Shown here: in pieces, positions 35,617 through 43,347 of the stretch
Numbering within the stretch: the first letter of the stretch is position 1
How the letters are laid out: every line of letters begins with the position of its first letter
NCBI RefSeq assembly: GCF_004122735.1
Contig: NZ_SDIF01000036.1
Coordinates: forward strand, 1 to 58,896
Length of the DNA stretch: 58,896 nucleotides
Origin: Streptomyces sioyaensis
GTDB lineage: Bacteria; Actinomycetota; Actinomycetes; Streptomycetales; Streptomycetaceae
Reading direction: 5' to 3'
Notes under the pieces: model-generated
The model's database searches: none
Seen by the model: only the letters and a program-made list of their open reading frames with translations
Told to the model about the DNA's origin: nothing
Position numbers and translations under genes: made by a program

Positions 35617-36543
35617 ATGCGCGCGCGATACGGAGTACCCCTGACCCTGACCGCAGTCGGCGCGGCCGGCCTGGCCTATGCCGCCGGCTTCGAAGTCCGC
35701 TCCTTCCGCCTCCGACGCGTCACCGTGCCCGTACTGCCCCGTGGCATGCGGCCGTTGCGCGTCCTGCAGGTCTCCGACATCCACATGGTCAGCGGACAGC
35801 GCAAGAAGCAGCGCTGGCTGCAGTCGCTCGCCGGGTTGCGCCCCGACTTCGTCATCAACACGGGCGACAACCTCTCCGACACGGAAGGCGTCCCCGAGAC
35901 GCTGGACGCGCTGGGCCCGCTGATGGAGTTCCCCGGTGCCTACGTCTTCGGCTCCAACGACTACTACGGACCCAAGCTGCGCAACCCCGCCCGCTATCTG
36001 ATCGAGCGGGCCCAGGGCCGGCACGGCCTCAACGGCAACGCGCCCGTGGTGGGCGCGGTCCACAACCCGTGGGAGGACCTGCGCGACGCGTTCGACGCGG
36101 CCGGCTGGGTCGGCCTGTCCAATTCCCGCGGCCGCCTCAAGCTGGAGGGCATCGAGATCGCCCTGACCGGCCTGGACGACCCGCACATCAAGCGTGACCG
36201 CTACGCCGAGGTGGCCGGCGGCCCGGAATCCGGCGCCGACCTCTCCCTGGCCGTCGTCCACGCCCCTTATCTGCGCTCCCTGGACGCCTTCACCGCGGAC
36301 GGCTACCCCCTGATCCTTGCCGGCCATACCCACGGCGGCCAGCTCTGCATCCCCTTCTACGGCGCCCTCGTCACCAACTGCGACATCGACACCGACCGGG
36401 TGAAGGGCCTGTCCACCCACACCGCCGGCGACCACACCTCCTTCCTCCACGTCTCCGCCGGCTGCGGCACCAACCGCTACACCCCGGTCCGCTTCGCCTG
36501 CCCCCCGGAGGCGACCCTGCTGACGCTGACGGAGCGGGGCTGA
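35617..36543 (+). CDS. Calcineurin-like metallophosphoesterase, membrane-anchored
   Basis: A 308-residue protein. A short N-terminal hydrophobic helix (VPLTLTAVGAAGLAYAAG) precedes a complete di-metal phosphoesterase core: VSDIH, NTGDN, GSNDYYGP (the GNH(E/D) block), LAVVHAP and AGHTHGGQ. It resembles YkuE/YaeI-type enzymes that act on lipids or lipid-linked substrates. ATG 35617. The substrate is unknown. Confidence 0.9.
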   Translation: MRARYGVPLTLTAVGAAGLAYAAGFEVRSFRLRRVTVPVLPRGMRPLRVLQVSDIHMVSGQRKKQRWLQSLAGLRPDFVINTGDNLSDTEGVPETLDALGPLMEFPGAYVFGSNDYYGPKLRNPARYLIERAQGRHGLNGNAPVVGAVHNPWEDLRDAFDAAGWVGLSNSRGRLKLEGIEIALTGLDDPHIKRDRYAEVAGGPESGADLSLAVVHAPYLRSLDAFTADGYPLILAGHTHGGQLCIPFYGALVTNCDIDTDRVKGLSTHTAGDHTSFLHVSAGCGTNRYTPVRFACPPEATLLTLTERG

Positions 36544-36882
36544 GGGGCCGGGCTGACGGTCCGGCTCAAGGGGCCGGCCTGGGGATGTTCGGGGAACGAC
36601 CCGGCGGGGGCGCGGGTGGCGGTCGTCAGGGGCCGAGGCCGAGGCGGCGCGGACACGGCCGAGGGGCTGACACGGTCGGGGGACTGAGGAAGGCGACGGG
36701 CTGACGCGGTCCGGGGCCGCGGCAGTCGAGGAGCTGAGGCGGTCCGGGGGCCGGGATCTATGGCCCTGCTCGATCTGCCGCCTCCTCGCCGAGGTGCCGG
36801 AACCGGCCACGCGCTCCCTGGGACCGGAGTTTTGCCGGATGGGGACTCCCCCGCTCATTGATCATCGCCGTACCGTGGAGGA
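36544..36882. repeat. Gene-free spacer with imperfect direct repeats
   Basis: About 340 bp without a supported gene. The sequence GGGCTGACGCGGTCCGGGG and relatives (GGGCTGACACGGTCGGGGG, GAGCTGAGGCGGTCCGGGGG) recurs at about 36664, 36700 and 36732, with a shorter relative near 36551. The last 50 bp are less GC-rich and should hold the promoter of the next gene. Confidence 0.6.
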
Positions 36883-37611
36883 ATGTCCGACCCCACCCGG
36901 ACCTCGCAGTCCACGCGCCACGCCACCGGCCCGGCCGGCGCCGCCGCCCGTACCCCGGCGGCAGCCGTCGCCCCCACGATCCGCCGCCCCCTGGCGGCCG
37001 CCTTCCGCGCCCTCATCGCGGCGGCCGCCCTGACCGGCCTGCTCCTCGCGGCCGGCGGGGCCGCCGCCCCGGCCGCTCTGCTGACCCGCTTCACCGTGCA
37101 GGCCAACCTCGTCGCCGCTCTGGTCTTCGCCTGCTCCGCCCACCGCGCCTGGACCGGCCGCCGCGCCCTGAGCCCGCGCCTCACCGGCGCGCTGCTCCCC
37201 TTCCTCTTCCTCCCCGCCCTCCTCCACTACGCCTTCCCCGCCGCCGACTCCACCGCCTTCGCCCTGCCGCACGTCACCGCCCCCACCGTCACCCAAGCCC
37301 TTTCCCACCAGCTCCTCTACGCCGTCACCCCCTTGGCCGCCCTCGCCGACTGGCTCCTGCTGACGGCCCCCCGCGGCTTCCGCCCGGCCTGCGCCTGGCA
37401 GTGGCCGGCCTACCCCCTGCTCTTCCTCGCCTTCACCTTCGCCTTCCCCGCGGCCGCCGGCGCCCCTTCCCCCGGCGCCGCCCCCGCGCTCACCATCGGC
37501 CTGGCCGGCTTCCTTCTGCCCTTGATCGTCATCGGGATCGACCAGGTCAGGCCCGCTCCCCGGCTCCGCAGGAACCGGATTTCACCTACGGGGATCGGTC
37601 CGCTAAAGTAG
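36883..37611 (+). CDS. Pr6Pr-family six-helix membrane protein
   Basis: A 242-residue integral membrane protein with about six hydrophobic helices. It carries FTVQANLVAALVFACSA, LHYAFP and HQLLYAVTPLAALADWLLL, which are features of the Pr6Pr family (conserved, function unknown). The N terminus is a 35-residue Ala/Pro/Thr-rich cytoplasmic stretch. The last codons overlap a clear promoter for the tRNA gene that starts 13 bp after the stop, so the C-terminal dozen residues may be poorly conserved. Confidence 0.8.
   Translation: MSDPTRTSQSTRHATGPAGAAARTPAAAVAPTIRRPLAAAFRALIAAAALTGLLLAAGGAAAPAALLTRFTVQANLVAALVFACSAHRAWTGRRALSPRLTGALLPFLFLPALLHYAFPAADSTAFALPHVTAPTVTQALSHQLLYAVTPLAALADWLLLTAPRGFRPACAWQWPAYPLLFLAFTFAFPAAAGAPSPGAAPALTIGLAGFLLPLIVIGIDQVRPAPRLRRNRISPTGIGPLK
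37581..37609 (+). promoter_or_regulatory. Promoter of tRNA-Pro inside the preceding gene
   Basis: TTCACC (-35, 37581-37586), a 17-nt spacer and TAAAGT (-10, 37604-37609) are followed 14 nt later by the tRNA 5' end. The promoter overlaps the last codons of the Pr6Pr gene. Confidence 0.7.
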
Positions 37612-37623
37612 AGCTCGTTGCTT

Positions 37624-37697
37624 CGGGGTGTAGCGCAGCTTGGCAGCGCGCTTCGTTCGGGACGAAGAGGTCGTGGGTTCAAATCCCGCCACCCCGA
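37624..37697 (+). tRNA. tRNA-Pro, anticodon CGG
   Basis: A 74-nt cloverleaf. The acceptor CGGGGTG pairs with CACCCCG. The anticodon stem CTTCG/CGAAG encloses loop TTCGGGA with anticodon CGG. The T arm is GTGGG-TTCAAAT-CCCGC. The discriminator is A, and no CCA is encoded. tRNA 3' ends are common integration sites, and gene content right of this point looks accessory. Confidence 0.96.
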
Positions 37698-37711
37698 CTG
37701 AAGGAACACCA

Positions 37712-37752
37712 GGTCAGGGGCCTGATCCGCTCAGCGGGTCGGGCCCCTGACC
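37712..37752. terminator. Long hairpin after tRNA-Pro
   Basis: GGTCAGGGGCC pairs with GGCCCCTGACC, and inside it GATCCGC pairs with GCGGGTC (one G-U) around TCA, giving an 18-bp interrupted stem. It is the likely transcription terminator of the tRNA gene. Confidence 0.8.
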
Positions 37753-38085
37753 CGTTCCCGGAGATCGTTTGGGAGAGAGCTGGGAGACGATCTTGGTCGG
37801 GGTCTCCCCGCATGCGATCGCCGGAAAGGTGTGGGGCGCATCTCATGCAGTGGCCCGCGTCCGCGCGTTCGCCGATCCGGCCGTCAACTCGCGCCCGGGG
37901 ACTGCTCATGGACCCGACGAACCCGTTAGTGGACCCGACGAACCCGTCGGCGCACCCCACCCCGAGGGCCGCTTGCGGCCGCCGATCTCGATACCGCCGG
38001 TGGGGCACGACCGGACCTGGGCCGTACGGCACGAGGGACGGCCCTCGCGGGTGGCCAACGGCCTTTTCCGCGAGGGCGCTTGTCG
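37753..38085. repeat. Gene-free tRNA-flanking segment with a tandem repeat
   Basis: No supported gene. GGACCCGACGAACCCGT is present at 37910-37926 and again at 37931-37947 (21-bp period). The segment may be a scar of integration next to the tRNA gene, but no integrase or long att duplication is visible. Confidence 0.55.
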
Positions 38086-38973
38086 CTACTGCGCGTCGTA
38101 CCCGCTGAGGAGTTCCACGCCGCGGAGCAGGGCGGAGTGGTCGAGGTCCGCGTCGCCGCGGGCCACGGCGGAGCCGATGAGCTGTGCGGCGATGCTGGCG
38201 AGGGGGAGGACGGCGCCGATGGCGCGGGCGGTGTCGGAGACGATTCCCATGTCCTTGGAGTGGAGGCCCATCGTGAAGCTGGGCGTGTAGTCACGTCTCA
38301 GGAAGTTGTTCTTCTTACGGGTGAGGACGTGGGAACCGGCGAGGCCGCCGCCCAGGACGTCGAGGGCCGCTTCGAGCTTCACGCCCGACTTCTCCAGGAA
38401 GACCACCGCTTCGGCACAGGCCTGGATGTTCACCGCGAGGATCAGCTGGTTGGCCGCCTTCACGGTCTGGCCGATGCCGTGCGGCCCGCAGTGCACGATG
38501 GTCCTGCCGAGGGCTTCGAAGACGGGCTTCGCTTCCTCGAAATCGGCGGCCTCCCCGCCGACCATGATCGAGAGGACGCCGTCGATCGCGCCGGCTTCGC
38601 CGCCCGCGACCGGAGCGTCCAGGACCCGGATTCCCTGCTCGGCGGCCTTGCGGGCCAGCTCTGTCGAGGTCCGTGGGGCGATGGTCGACATGTCGATCAC
38701 CAGCGCCCCCCGCCGGGCGTGGGCCAGGATTCCGTCAGGGCCGTAGGAGACCTCCTCGACCTGGGGAGAGTCCGGAAGCATGGTGATGACCACGTCGGCC
38801 TCGCGGACCGCTTCGCGGATCGACGCCGCGGCCCGCCCGCCGGCCGCCAGAAGGGGACCGCTCCTCCCGTCGCTGCGGTTCCAGCCGTGCACGGTGTGCC
38901 CGGCCTTGGCGAGATTGACTGCCATCGGACTGCCCATGGTGCCCAGGCCGATGAAACCGATCGTCTTCGACAT
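38086..38973 (-). CDS. 3-hydroxyacid dehydrogenase, GarR-like (tartronate semialdehyde/3-hydroxyisobutyrate type)
   Basis: A 295-residue beta-hydroxyacid dehydrogenase. The Rossmann motif is GFIGLGTMGSPMAVNLAKAG; DMSTIAP and VLDAPVAGGEAGA are the substrate motifs, and the catalytic Lys lies in QTVKAANQ. It would interconvert a 2- or 3-hydroxy acid and its semialdehyde with NAD(P). Tartronate semialdehyde, 3-hydroxyisobutyrate and related C3-C4 acids are candidates. ATG 38973 follows a GAAGGA site. Last gene of the minus-strand leuA-type operon; the valine and glyoxylate pathways both fit the context. Confidence 0.88.
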   Translation of the reverse strand: MSKTIGFIGLGTMGSPMAVNLAKAGHTVHGWNRSDGRSGPLLAAGGRAAASIREAVREADVVITMLPDSPQVEEVSYGPDGILAHARRGALVIDMSTIAPRTSTELARKAAEQGIRVLDAPVAGGEAGAIDGVLSIMVGGEAADFEEAKPVFEALGRTIVHCGPHGIGQTVKAANQLILAVNIQACAEAVVFLEKSGVKLEAALDVLGGGLAGSHVLTRKKNNFLRRDYTPSFTMGLHSKDMGIVSDTARAIGAVLPLASIAAQLIGSAVARGDADLDHSALLRGVELLSGYDAQ

Positions 38974-39058
38974 AGAAATCCTTCGCAGGGGTGTACAGGA
39001 AAACCAGGGGTCAAGACAGGAGGAGCTGTTCCAGGTCTCGGCCGGCCGACGGGGTGCC

Positions 39059-40288
39059 CTACTGCACCTCGTGGGTGCGTGCGGGTTCGGCCGGTGGCGT
39101 GGCGGGCACGTCGGGCACGTTCAGGGTGCGTTCGGGCAGCCGGAGGGCCATGACGACCGGAACCACGAAGACCGCGAGCAGTGCGTAGAAGACGGCGGGC
39201 AGGCCATTCGCGTCGGCGAGCCAGCCGAACGCCGGGGAGCACAGGCCGCCCGCCGCCATCGCCAGTCCCAGGGTCAGCCCACTCGCCGTACCGGGACGAT
39301 TGGGCAAGTAGTCCTGAGCGAGGGTGACTTGAGCGGCGAACGGCAGGAACAGTGCCACGCCGAACACCCCCGCGCACAGCACCAGGACCGGGAACGCCGG
39401 GGCCCAGGCGATGCCCAGCAGGGCGGGAAGCGCCACGAGGTAGCCGACCCGCACCGAGGTCATCCGGCCGTAGCGGTCACCCACCCAGCCGCCCAGCAAG
39501 GTACCGACCGCGCCGCACGCGGTGTAGGTGCTGAGGACGACGGCGCCCGCCGCCGCGGACTGGCCCAGATCGCGCTGCGCGTGCAGCGACACCATCGCCG
39601 TCACCGTGACGTACGGAATGGACCATCCGGCGACGACGGCCACCAGGCGGGCAAAGGAACGCCAGTCATCCGTCCGTCCGTTGGCGGCCGAGCCTGCCTT
39701 GCCCGAGGCGCCGGTGACCAGCGGAGCGGCCGGTGTGTGGCCCCGCGCTCGCATCCAGGACCCCTTGAGTCCCCACAGCAGGGCCGTGACCAGGGCAGGG
39801 ATCGCCAGCAGATAGCTTCCGGCGAACCCCACTCCCCCGATGACGAGGGTGACCAGCGTCGGCGCGAGGGCACCGCCGATGGTTCCGCCGACGGAGAAGA
39901 TGCTCATGGCCTTCTGCGAGGATCCGCCGGCGGCCCGGGCCTGGCTGGTCGCGGGCGGGTGGTAGGCCGCGATGCCGATGCCTGCCAGCGCCACACACAA
40001 CCAGGTGACGAGGTAGTTCCCGGAGAGCCCGGCCGCCATCACTCCTAATGCCGCGGTGCAGAACCCGGTCGGCACCAGCCAGGACCGTGTCTTGCGGTCG
40101 GAGAGCACGCCGAACAGGGGCTGGAACAGGCTGGAGACGCCGCTCGCCGCGAACGCCAGCCCGGAGACCGCCGCGTAGCTGTAGTGACGCTGGGACATCA
40201 GGAACGGCAGCATCGCGGGGATCGCGCCCTGATAGAGGTCGTTGACCATGTGCGTACCGGCCAGGAAGCCGAGTTGTCCTTTTTTCAT
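39059..40288 (-). CDS. MFS transporter, Fsr (fosmidomycin-resistance)-like
   Basis: A 409-residue major facilitator protein with 12 predicted helices. It starts KKGQLGFLAGTHMVNDLYQGAIPAMLPFL, typical of the Fsr group, and has the loop motif GVLSDRKTRSW. It is probably an efflux carrier for a small polar or hydrophobic compound. ATG 40288 follows a GGAGAG site. A 137-nt gap separates it from the ABC ATPase gene upstream and an 85-nt gap from the dehydrogenase downstream. Confidence 0.87.
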   Translation of the reverse strand: MKKGQLGFLAGTHMVNDLYQGAIPAMLPFLMSQRHYSYAAVSGLAFAASGVSSLFQPLFGVLSDRKTRSWLVPTGFCTAALGVMAAGLSGNYLVTWLCVALAGIGIAAYHPPATSQARAAGGSSQKAMSIFSVGGTIGGALAPTLVTLVIGGVGFAGSYLLAIPALVTALLWGLKGSWMRARGHTPAAPLVTGASGKAGSAANGRTDDWRSFARLVAVVAGWSIPYVTVTAMVSLHAQRDLGQSAAAGAVVLSTYTACGAVGTLLGGWVGDRYGRMTSVRVGYLVALPALLGIAWAPAFPVLVLCAGVFGVALFLPFAAQVTLAQDYLPNRPGTASGLTLGLAMAAGGLCSPAFGWLADANGLPAVFYALLAVFVVPVVMALRLPERTLNVPDVPATPPAEPARTHEVQ

Positions 40289-40425
40289 GCTGAAACGTCT
40301 GCTCTCCTTCTCCGCGGTGTGAAGCCAAGCCCTTGCGGGCCAGGCAGGTTGGACGGTCGACGGCGACGGGGGTGAGGCGGTGCCGTGCCGGTCGGCGCAC
40401 CGCCTCACGTCACCTGTCGGCGGGG

Positions 40426-41226
40426 TTACGGTCGGGCCGGGCGGTTCGTCCGCACGCTCCACCGCCCGTCGGCGCGGGTGAGACGGATCGGGTGGTCGAA
40501 GCACTTGCTGACCTGGTCGCTGGTCAGGACCTCATCGACCGGCCCGGAGGCCAGGGCGCGTCCGTCGCGCAGCAGCAGCACATGCGTCGTGCCCGGCGGA
40601 AGCTCCTCCAAGTGGTGGGTGACCAGGACCGATGCCAGCTCCGGGTAGGTGTGCTGCAGCGTGTCGATCCGTTCGATGAGCTGCTCCCGGCCCGCGACAT
40701 CCAGTCCGGTGGCGGGCTCGTCGAGCAGCAGCAGCCGCGGACTGGGCATCAGCGCCCGCGCGATCAAAGTCCGGCCCCTTTCGCCCTGGGAAAGGGTCGG
40801 CCACCGCGCACCGTGGCGGTCGCTGAGGCCGAGCAGAGCGATCAGGCGGTCGGCCGTCGCCACCTGCTCGGCCGTCGGGCTCCAACGGGGCACCCGTTCG
40901 ATGGTGTTGGTCAGCCCGGTCAGCACGACGTCCTGGACCTTCAAGGGCGAGCGCAGCGCATGCCGTGGGTCCACGTGGCCGACGTAGGAGCGCAGTTGGC
41001 GCATGTCGACCCGGCCCAGCTCATGGCCCAGGACCTGCACCGTGCCCCGGGTGGGGTGCGCGAGGGCGCCCAGCAGGCTGAGCAGGCTGCTCTTGCCGGC
41101 GCCGTTGGCGCCGAGCAGCGCCCAGTGCTCGCCGGGCCGCACGGTCAGCGAGACCTCTTGCAGGATCGCCTGACCGTCGCGGACGAGATCGACGTGGTCT
41201 GCCTGGAGTACGGCGGTGGCGTTCAC
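40426..41226 (-). CDS. Stand-alone ABC ATPase
   Basis: A 266-residue ABC ATPase. Walker A is LLGANGAGKSSLLSLL, the signature is TLSQGERGRTLIARAL, Walker B is LLLLDEPATGLD and the H-loop lies in VLVTHHLEE. No permease gene is adjacent, so it may be a soluble ABC protein like YlmA/ModF or borrow another permease. GTG 41226 overlaps the leuA-type stop by 4 bp (GTGA), so the two are translationally coupled, an unusual pairing. Both signature and Walker residues are intact. Confidence 0.9.
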   Translation of the reverse strand: MNATAVLQADHVDLVRDGQAILQEVSLTVRPGEHWALLGANGAGKSSLLSLLGALAHPTRGTVQVLGHELGRVDMRQLRSYVGHVDPRHALRSPLKVQDVVLTGLTNTIERVPRWSPTAEQVATADRLIALLGLSDRHGARWPTLSQGERGRTLIARALMPSPRLLLLDEPATGLDVAGREQLIERIDTLQHTYPELASVLVTHHLEELPPGTTHVLLLRDGRALASGPVDEVLTSDQVSKCFDHPIRLTRADGRWSVRTNRPARP

Positions 41227-43019
41227 GGTCGGCTCCGTTCGGCGCGGTTGACGGCGGCCATGACGGCGTGCACCGAGGCGGCCAGGAGGGAGGTGTCCAG
41301 GCCCGCGCCCCAACACGTGGTGTCCCGCACGCGGCACTCGGCGTAGGAGATGGCGTGGCTGCCCGGTCCGGTGGTGGTGGCGTGCTCGGCGTAGGTGAGG
41401 ATGTCGACCGCGATCCCGGCCGTACCCAGGGCATCGGTGAGGGCCGACAGCGGTCCGTTTCCGGATCCCTGGCAGTGGCGCTCCCGGCCGTCGAGGTCCA
41501 GCGTGCAGGCGAACCGGTGCGCGCCGGGGCCGGTTTCCGCGGTGCTCCAGGAGACCAGCTTGACCGGGCCGTCCTCGGCAGGAGCGATGTAGGTGGTGCG
41601 GAAGAGCTCCCACAGATCCTTGTGCGACAGTTCCTGACCGCCGGCATCGGACGTCTCCTGCACCGTGCGGGAGAAGTCCGGGCGCATCGCCTTCGGCAGA
41701 TCCAGGCCGTGATGGGTGCGGAGCAGGTGGGCGATGCCGCCCTTGCCGGACTGGGAGTTGATGCGGATGACTTCCTCGTACGTGCGGCCGATGTCACCCG
41801 GATCGATGGGCAGATACGGCACCGCCCATGCGGCCTCTTCCGCACGGACGCCCTGCTCGGCGGCCTGCTTGGCGTGCTGGGCCATGCCCTTGGCGATGGC
41901 GTCCTGATGCGTGCCGGAGAAGGCGGTGTGCACGAGCGCGCCGCCGTAGGGGTGACGCGGGTGGACCGGCAGCCGGGTGCAGTGCTCCACCACGTCGCGG
42001 ACCGCATCGATGTCGGAAAAGTCGATCATGGGGTTCACGCCCTGCGCGTACAGGTTCAGGGCCAGGGTGACCAGGTCGACGTTCCCGGTCCGCTCGCCGT
42101 TGCCGAACAGGCAGCCCTCCACCCGCTGCGCGCCGGCCAGCACGGCGAGCTCCGCGCAGGCCACGCCGGTGCCGCGGTCGTTGTGCGGGTGGACGGACAG
42201 GATCACCGACGCACGCCGCGCCAGGTGGCGGTCCATGTACTCGATCTGGTCCGCGTACACGTTGGGCGTCGCCACCTCCACCGTCGCCGGCAGATTGTGG
42301 ATCACCGGCCGGTCCGGGCAGGCCTCCCACAGCTCGGTCACGCTGTTGCAGACCTCCAGGACGAAGTCCGGCTCCGTGAGGTTGAACACCTCGGGGGAGA
42401 ACTCGAACCGGATGTCCGCCCCCGGCCGTTCCTCGGCCCGCCGCATCAGATAGGTGGCCGCGTCCTCGATCAGCCCGTGCACCTCGGCGCGGGACCGGTC
42501 CAGGACCACCTCCCGCCAGGTGGGCGCGGTGGCCGTGTACAGGTGGACGACGGTGCGCGGGAGGCCCTCGATCGAGGCGATCGTCCGGTCGATGAGGTCG
42601 CGGCGGGCCGCCGTGAAGACGGAGACGGTCACGTCCTCGGGGACCGCCCCGCTGGTGGCCAGGTGGCGTACGAAGTCGAAGTCGGTCCGGCTGGCGGAGG
42701 GGTAGCCGACCTCGATCTCCTTGAACCCCATGGCGACCAGGAGGTCGAACATCCGGCGCTTGCGCGCGGTGTCCATCGGCTCGGCCAGCGCCTGGTTGCC
42801 GTCGCGCAGGTCGACCGGCACCCACAGCGGGGGCCGCTCGATCCGGCGGGACGGCCAGGTCCGGTCCACCAGGGGCAGGGCGACGCGGTCGTGCACGGGC
42901 TGATAGCGGTGGTGCGGCATCGCGCTCGGTCGCTGCGGATTCCACCCCGGCGCGTCCGCCGGAAGGTCACCGGAGGGCGTGCGCAGCGTGGGGAACGTCG
43001 TGGTCTCGCAGGAAGCCAT
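41223..43019 (-). CDS. leuA: 2-isopropylmalate synthase (LeuA-type)
   Basis: A 598-residue enzyme with the full DRE-TIM barrel (VDLRDGNQALAEPMD, metal-binding HPHNDRGTG) and a C-terminal LeuA regulatory domain (about residues 450-590). It condenses acetyl-CoA with 2-ketoisovalerate; a paralogue could use another keto acid such as 2-ketobutyrate. ATG 43019. An attenuation leader with four Leu codons precedes it, showing that leucine charging controls it. Streptomyces often have a second LeuA elsewhere, so this may be the biosynthetic or the cluster-dedicated copy. It is followed by a coupled ABC ATPase, an MFS exporter and a dehydrogenase. Confidence 0.93.
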   Translation of the reverse strand: MASCETTTFPTLRTPSGDLPADAPGWNPQRPSAMPHHRYQPVHDRVALPLVDRTWPSRRIERPPLWVPVDLRDGNQALAEPMDTARKRRMFDLLVAMGFKEIEVGYPSASRTDFDFVRHLATSGAVPEDVTVSVFTAARRDLIDRTIASIEGLPRTVVHLYTATAPTWREVVLDRSRAEVHGLIEDAATYLMRRAEERPGADIRFEFSPEVFNLTEPDFVLEVCNSVTELWEACPDRPVIHNLPATVEVATPNVYADQIEYMDRHLARRASVILSVHPHNDRGTGVACAELAVLAGAQRVEGCLFGNGERTGNVDLVTLALNLYAQGVNPMIDFSDIDAVRDVVEHCTRLPVHPRHPYGGALVHTAFSGTHQDAIAKGMAQHAKQAAEQGVRAEEAAWAVPYLPIDPGDIGRTYEEVIRINSQSGKGGIAHLLRTHHGLDLPKAMRPDFSRTVQETSDAGGQELSHKDLWELFRTTYIAPAEDGPVKLVSWSTAETGPGAHRFACTLDLDGRERHCQGSGNGPLSALTDALGTAGIAVDILTYAEHATTTGPGSHAISYAECRVRDTTCWGAGLDTSLLAASVHAVMAAVNRAERSRP

Positions 43020-43062
43020 GTTTCAGAACGTCTCTCGGTCGGCCGTCTGACGACCAGCACAG

Positions 43063-43109
43063 CCTGATACCCCGCTGCGGGGTGCCGGTCGTGTCAGGCC
43101 CCGCAGCGG
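43063..43109 (-). promoter_or_regulatory. Leucine attenuator: two mutually exclusive hairpins
   Basis: Hairpin A pairs 43099-43109 with 43072-43082 (11 bp, 16-nt loop). Hairpin B uses the overlapping ACCCCG/CGGGGT stem (43069-43074 with 43078-43083), closed further out by CCTGA/TCAGG (43063-43067 with 43094-43098). Both cannot form together. The 5' arm of A begins only 5 nt after the Leu codons of the leader peptide, so a stalled ribosome would block A and allow B. There is no U-run, so which state lets leuA be transcribed cannot be read directly. Confidence 0.8.
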
Positions 43110-43162
43110 CAGCCAAGAAGAAGGAGCTCGTGCGGCCACATGCCGGGTACAGTAGCCGCCAT
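43094..43162 (-). CDS. Leader peptide of the leuA attenuator
   Basis: A 22-codon ORF with AGGAG 3 nt before its ATG. Residues 13-16 are four consecutive leucines (CTC CTT CTT CTT, plus-strand 43115-43126), using CTT codons that are rare in Streptomyces. The ORF ends MWPHELLLLGCRCGA-stop, with the stop inside the attenuator hairpins. This is the classical ribosome-mediated attenuation design reported for actinobacterial leuA genes. Confidence 0.9.
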   Translation of the reverse strand: MAATVPGMWPHELLLLGCRCGA

Positions 43163-43168
43163 CAACTC

Positions 43169-43185
43169 CTCAGACAACCTGAGAG
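43169..43185. promoter_or_regulatory. GntR operator candidate 1, in front of the leuA leader
   Basis: CTCAGACAACCTGAG is a perfect 5-bp inverted repeat with a 5-bp centre, and the 16-bp core TCAGACAACCTGAGAG is repeated exactly in front of gntR (43321-43336). It overlaps the ribosome-binding site of the leader peptide. It was identified by repetition and symmetry, not by database match. Confidence 0.7.
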
Positions 43186-43301
43186 ATTGAGCGGGCGGAG
43201 TGCGGGCGTCCGCAGGTGTCCCACCGTCAACGTCGCTGCACAGAGGGCCGGTTCGGCGTGCACGGCGCCTCCCGTCGGCCTGGGCGCGGTGTTACGCCGA
43301 G

Positions 43302-43307
43302 TACACT
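43302..43307 (+). promoter_or_regulatory. -10 box of the gntR promoter
   Basis: TACACT fits TANNNT and places the transcription start near 43314, just before operator candidate 2. No good -35 is seen. A similar TACAGT at 43148-43153 lies before operator candidate 1 on the same strand. Confidence 0.45.
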
Positions 43308-43317
43308 CACCGGAAAA

Positions 43318-43336
43318 TCGTCAGACAACCTGAGAG
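43318..43336. promoter_or_regulatory. GntR operator candidate 2, in front of gntR
   Basis: TCGTCAGACAACCTGAGAG contains TCGTCAGACAA, which fits the FadR-type pattern TNGTNNNACNA, plus the 16-bp sequence shared with site 1. It lies 12 nt before the gntR start codon, a position suited to autorepression. Confidence 0.7.
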
Positions 43337-43347
43337 GTGATAGCGGA

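Noticed and set aside
41268..43067. 599-codon plus-strand ORF opposite leuA
   Set aside because: Antisense composition; leuA carries all expected motifs.
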